This document shows, piece after piece, positions 5,619 through 7,858 of a stretch of DNA of 7,858 nucleotides. The translations under genes were made by a program, and so were the position numbers. Source of the DNA: Dehalococcoidia bacterium (GTDB lineage Bacteria > Chloroflexota > Dehalococcoidia > Tepidiformales > Tepidiformaceae); contig VXRS01000129.1 in the NCBI GenBank assembly GCA_009838385.1, positions 1 through 7,858 of the forward strand, read 5' to 3'. Position 1 is the stretch's first letter. Every line of letters starts with the position of its first letter. The notes beneath the pieces were generated by a model, which was given only the letters and a program-made list of their open reading frames with translations, was not told where the DNA came from and made no database searches.

Positions 5619-6905
5619 GTGACGATTCCAACCTCCGCGATGATCAGCGTGGAGGATGCGCGCCAGCGCATCCTCGCCTTCTTCGAGCGGCTCGAACCGG
5701 AGCAAGCGCCGGTGATCGAGGCGCTGGGGCAGGTGCTGGCCGAAAGCGTGGTCGCCGGATTCGACATTCCCCCGCTCGACAACACGGCCATGGACGGCTA
5801 CGCCGTTCGAGCTGCCGATACGGACGGCGCGAGCGAAGGCGATCCTCGCACCCTGACCGTGATCGCCGACCTGGCAGCCGGTTATGTGCTCGACACGGCC
5901 GTGGGCGAAGGCGAGGCGGTGCGCATCATGACCGGCGCGCCGATCCCGCCGGGCGCGGACGCAATCGTGCCCTTCGAGGAGACGGACGAGCCGCTGCGCG
6001 AGCCGGGACAGGCCCCGACCCGGGGCGACTCCGTGGGAGTGTTCAAGGCGGCGCGGCTGGGGGCGAACATCCGCCGGCGGGGCGAGGACATCGAGACAGG
6101 ACAGGCGGTGCTGGAGGCGGGGCGCGTGATGCGCGCCTCCGAGATCGGCGTGCTTTCAAGCATCGGGCGCACGGAGGTCTCCGTGTACCGGAGGCCTGAA
6201 GTCGCCATCCTCTCGACGGGCGACGAGATCGTGACGCCCGGCGAGGAGCGCCGCGCAGGCCAGATCTACGACGCGAACGCGCACAGCGTGGCCGCGCTCG
6301 CGCGCGCCTTCGGCGGGCGTCCACGCCTGCTCGGCATCGCGCGCGATACGGTGGAGGACCTGACGGCGAAGATCCGCTCGGGACTGGACGCGGACATGAT
6401 CGTGACGAGCGCGGGCGTCTCGCGGGGCGACTTCGACGTGGTCAAGGACGTGCTTGCGCGCGAAGGCGCGATCGACTTCTGGACGGTACGGATGAAGCCG
6501 GGGAAGCCGCTCGCGTTCGGCGCGTTCGAGGCGCCGGACGGGCGTCGTGTGCCGCACCTGGGGCTGCCGGGGAATCCGGTCAGCTCGATGGTCGCGTTCG
6601 AGCTGTTCGGGCGTCCGGCGATCTTCAAGATGCTGGGGCGAGCCAGCTGGGAGCGGCCGATCGTGCGGGCGGTCACGCGCGACCGCGTGGTGAACACGGA
6701 CGGGCGGCGCTTCTACGCGCGCTGCATCGTGACGAGGGGCGAGGACGGTCGCTACTACGCCGACCTCACGGGTCCGCAGGGGAGCGGCATCCTGACGAGC
6801 ATGAGCGCGGCCAACGGGCTCACGGTCATCCCCGAGGATCTGCCCCACGCCGAGCCGGGCGACGAGATCGACGTGATGATGATCGACTGGGAGCACCCGG
6901 GATAG
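5619..6905 (+). CDS. moeA: Molybdopterin molybdenumtransferase MoeA
   Basis: MoeA inserts molybdate into adenylated molybdopterin to give Mo-molybdopterin in the cytoplasm, the last common step of molybdenum cofactor synthesis. The 428-residue length is usual. Family signatures are all present: PPLDNTAMDGYAV (51-63, with the conserved Asp59), MTGAPIPPGADAIVPFEET (104-122), RRRGEDI (152-158), STGDEIVTPGE (199-209), SAGVSRGDFD (264-273), MKPGKPLAFG (292-301) and GLPGNPVS (315-322). The C-terminal domain IV follows from about residue 350. The start is uncertain. GTG 5619 has a weak GAGA 11 bases upstream. ATG 5640, seven codons later, gives MISVEDARQRIL, which looks more like known MoeA N-termini but has no Shine-Dalgarno. 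Its product is the cofactor form used by sulfite-oxidase-family enzymes, which ties it to the oxidoreductase at 1275-3143. No moaA, mogA or mobA gene is visible nearby. Confidence 0.96.
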   Translation: MTIPTSAMISVEDARQRILAFFERLEPEQAPVIEALGQVLAESVVAGFDIPPLDNTAMDGYAVRAADTDGASEGDPRTLTVIADLAAGYVLDTAVGEGEAVRIMTGAPIPPGADAIVPFEETDEPLREPGQAPTRGDSVGVFKAARLGANIRRRGEDIETGQAVLEAGRVMRASEIGVLSSIGRTEVSVYRRPEVAILSTGDEIVTPGEERRAGQIYDANAHSVAALARAFGGRPRLLGIARDTVEDLTAKIRSGLDADMIVTSAGVSRGDFDVVKDVLAREGAIDFWTVRMKPGKPLAFGAFEAPDGRRVPHLGLPGNPVSSMVAFELFGRPAIFKMLGRASWERPIVRAVTRDRVVNTDGRRFYARCIVTRGEDGRYYADLTGPQGSGILTSMSAANGLTVIPEDLPHAEPGDEIDVMMIDWEHPG

Positions 6906-6921
6906 CACACTCGAAGGTGGG

Positions 6922-7707
6922 ATGACCGACGAAGCCCGCCCCTGGTACGAGACGCTCTTCGAACGGGACTGGTACGACTACTTCGCGAAGGGCGGGCCTG
7001 GGTCGCCGGACACGGACGGGTCTTACGCCCGCCGGACCGATTCCGAGGTCGAGTTCATCGTGCAGGCGCTTGGCCTGACCGAGGCCTGCGACCTGCTGGA
7101 CCTCTGCTGCGGCCCCGGCCGCCACAGCGTGCGACTGGCGACCCTGGGGCACCGGGTGACGGGCGTCGACATCTCCGCCTACAACCTCGAGAAGGCGGTT
7201 GAGCGAGCTGCGGAGTTCGGCGTCGAGGTCGACTGGCGCGAGGGCGACATGCGGGAGACCGGGCTGCCGGAGTCGAGCCAGGACGCCGCCATCAACATGT
7301 TCACGGCGTTCGGCTTCTTCGACGATGCGGAGAACCAGCGCGTGCTGGAGGAGGTGGCGCGGGTGCTACGACCCGGTGGATGTTTCCTCATCGACCTGGT
7401 GAACCGGGACTCGCTCATGCGTCGGCACCAGGCGCGCATGTGGAGCGAGCGACACAACGGCGCGTTCCTGTTCCAGGAGCATGCCTTCGACAGCGCGACG
7501 GGCTGTCAGACGACCAACTGGACAGTCGTCAAGGCGAACGGGGAGCGGATCGAGCAGAGCTTCACCCTTCGCGCATACACGCTCCAGGAGCTGGAAATCC
7601 GGATGGCGCTGGCGGGGCTGACGGTCGAGGATGCCTGGGGCGGGCTCGACGGGGCGGAGTTGACGATGGACAGCCACCGGCTGGTGATTCGGGCTCGCGC
7701 GGAGTAG
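6922..7707 (+). CDS. Class I SAM-dependent methyltransferase
   Basis: This 261-residue Rossmann-fold methyltransferase begins at ATG, 16 bases after moeA, with AAGG 4 bases upstream. The SAM-binding glycine motif is DLLDLCCGPGRHS (57-69). The acidic strand-2 end is GVDIS (81-85), GDM (108-110) is the next SAM-contact region, and VARVLRPGG (145-153) is the usual post-motif III segment. The C-terminal half is a beta-rich cap with ending LTMDSHRLVIRARAE. It belongs to the broad Methyltransf_11/25-like group, and nothing identifies the substrate. A role in small-molecule or RNA methylation cannot be separated from sequence alone. The tight spacing suggests translation from the moeA transcript. 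Its stop codon lies 3 bases from the end of the convergent trmD gene. Confidence 0.92.
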   Translation: MTDEARPWYETLFERDWYDYFAKGGPGSPDTDGSYARRTDSEVEFIVQALGLTEACDLLDLCCGPGRHSVRLATLGHRVTGVDISAYNLEKAVERAAEFGVEVDWREGDMRETGLPESSQDAAINMFTAFGFFDDAENQRVLEEVARVLRPGGCFLIDLVNRDSLMRRHQARMWSERHNGAFLFQEHAFDSATGCQTTNWTVVKANGERIEQSFTLRAYTLQELEIRMALAGLTVEDAWGGLDGAELTMDSHRLVIRARAE

Positions 7708-7710
7708 CGG

Positions 7711-7858
7711 CTAGCCTTCGTCCCCCAGCAGGTCAGGACGGCGCCGGCGGGTGCGTTCGAGGCGCTGCTCCTGCTTCCACTTCTCGATCTCGGCATGGTG
7801 GCCGCTGAGGAGGACCTCGGGGACGGTCCAGCCGCGGTATTCGGCGGGGCGGGTGTAC
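7711..7858 (-). CDS. trmD: tRNA (guanine-N1)-methyltransferase TrmD, C-terminal end (partial)
   Basis: Only the last 48 codons and the stop (7711-7713) lie in the window; the gene continues past the right edge. The visible protein starts [20 protein letters not shown], followed by [20 protein letters not shown] and PDLL. This is the characteristic TrmD C-terminal tail, including the conserved YTRP-E and VPEVL-SGHH-I--W segments that help hold tRNA. TrmD methylates N1 of G37 beside the anticodon and protects the reading frame. The tail ends 8 residues after the RRRP segment, so it is short but complete. The gene converges on the forward methyltransferase with 3 bases between stop codons. Confidence 0.93.
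   Translation of the reverse strand, partial: YTRPAEYRGWTVPEVLLSGHHAEIEKWKQEQRLERTRRRRPDLLGDEG

Overview
This GC-rich window has almost every base in use. It reads as chromosomal DNA from a free-living bacterium. The best guess is a Chloroflexota-like lineage (Thermomicrobia or Dehalococcoidia relatives). That guess rests on protein style: a membrane-anchored sulfite-oxidase-fold enzyme with a Thr/Pro/Glu linker, an NHLRC2-like thioredoxin/NHL lipoprotein, and a PheS with a CxxC pair. No rRNA or other phylogenetic marker was available, so the assignment is tentative. There is no sign of phage, insertion sequences, CRISPR or plasmid functions.

Layout. (1) 4-1059, minus: pheS, the alpha subunit of phenylalanyl-tRNA synthetase. 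It has a perfect TATAAT box so close to its ATG that the mRNA should have almost no leader. (2) 1060-1274: a divergent 215-base intergenic region with the pheS promoter, a spaced inverted repeat, a weak forward promoter candidate and a well-formed leader hairpin. (3) 1275-7707, plus: five genes in a row with gaps of 16-56 bases. They are a five-helix membrane molybdopterin oxidoreductase with an internal Tat-like signal, a thioredoxin/NHL-propeller lipoprotein, a small stand-alone RAM (Lrp/AsnC effector) domain protein, moeA (molybdenum insertion), and a class I SAM-dependent methyltransferase. (4) 7711-7858, minus: the C-terminal end of trmD, convergent with the methyltransferase and only 3 bases from it. 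The forward cluster is thus flanked by two minus-strand translation genes.

How the genes may work together. MoeA makes the Mo-molybdopterin cofactor that sulfite-oxidase-family enzymes use, so it fits with the oxidoreductase at the head of the run. That enzyme and the thioredoxin/NHL lipoprotein are both predicted to act outside the cytoplasmic membrane, each held on a similar low-complexity tether. A shared extracytoplasmic redox task, such as sulfur-compound or oxidised-protein chemistry, is possible, but this is inference. The RAM protein and the methyltransferase have no clear link to it. The most notable points are the internal Tat-like signal ahead of the fifth transmembrane helix, the pairing of a molybdoenzyme with an NHLRC2-type lipoprotein, and the structured leader in front of the molybdoenzyme.
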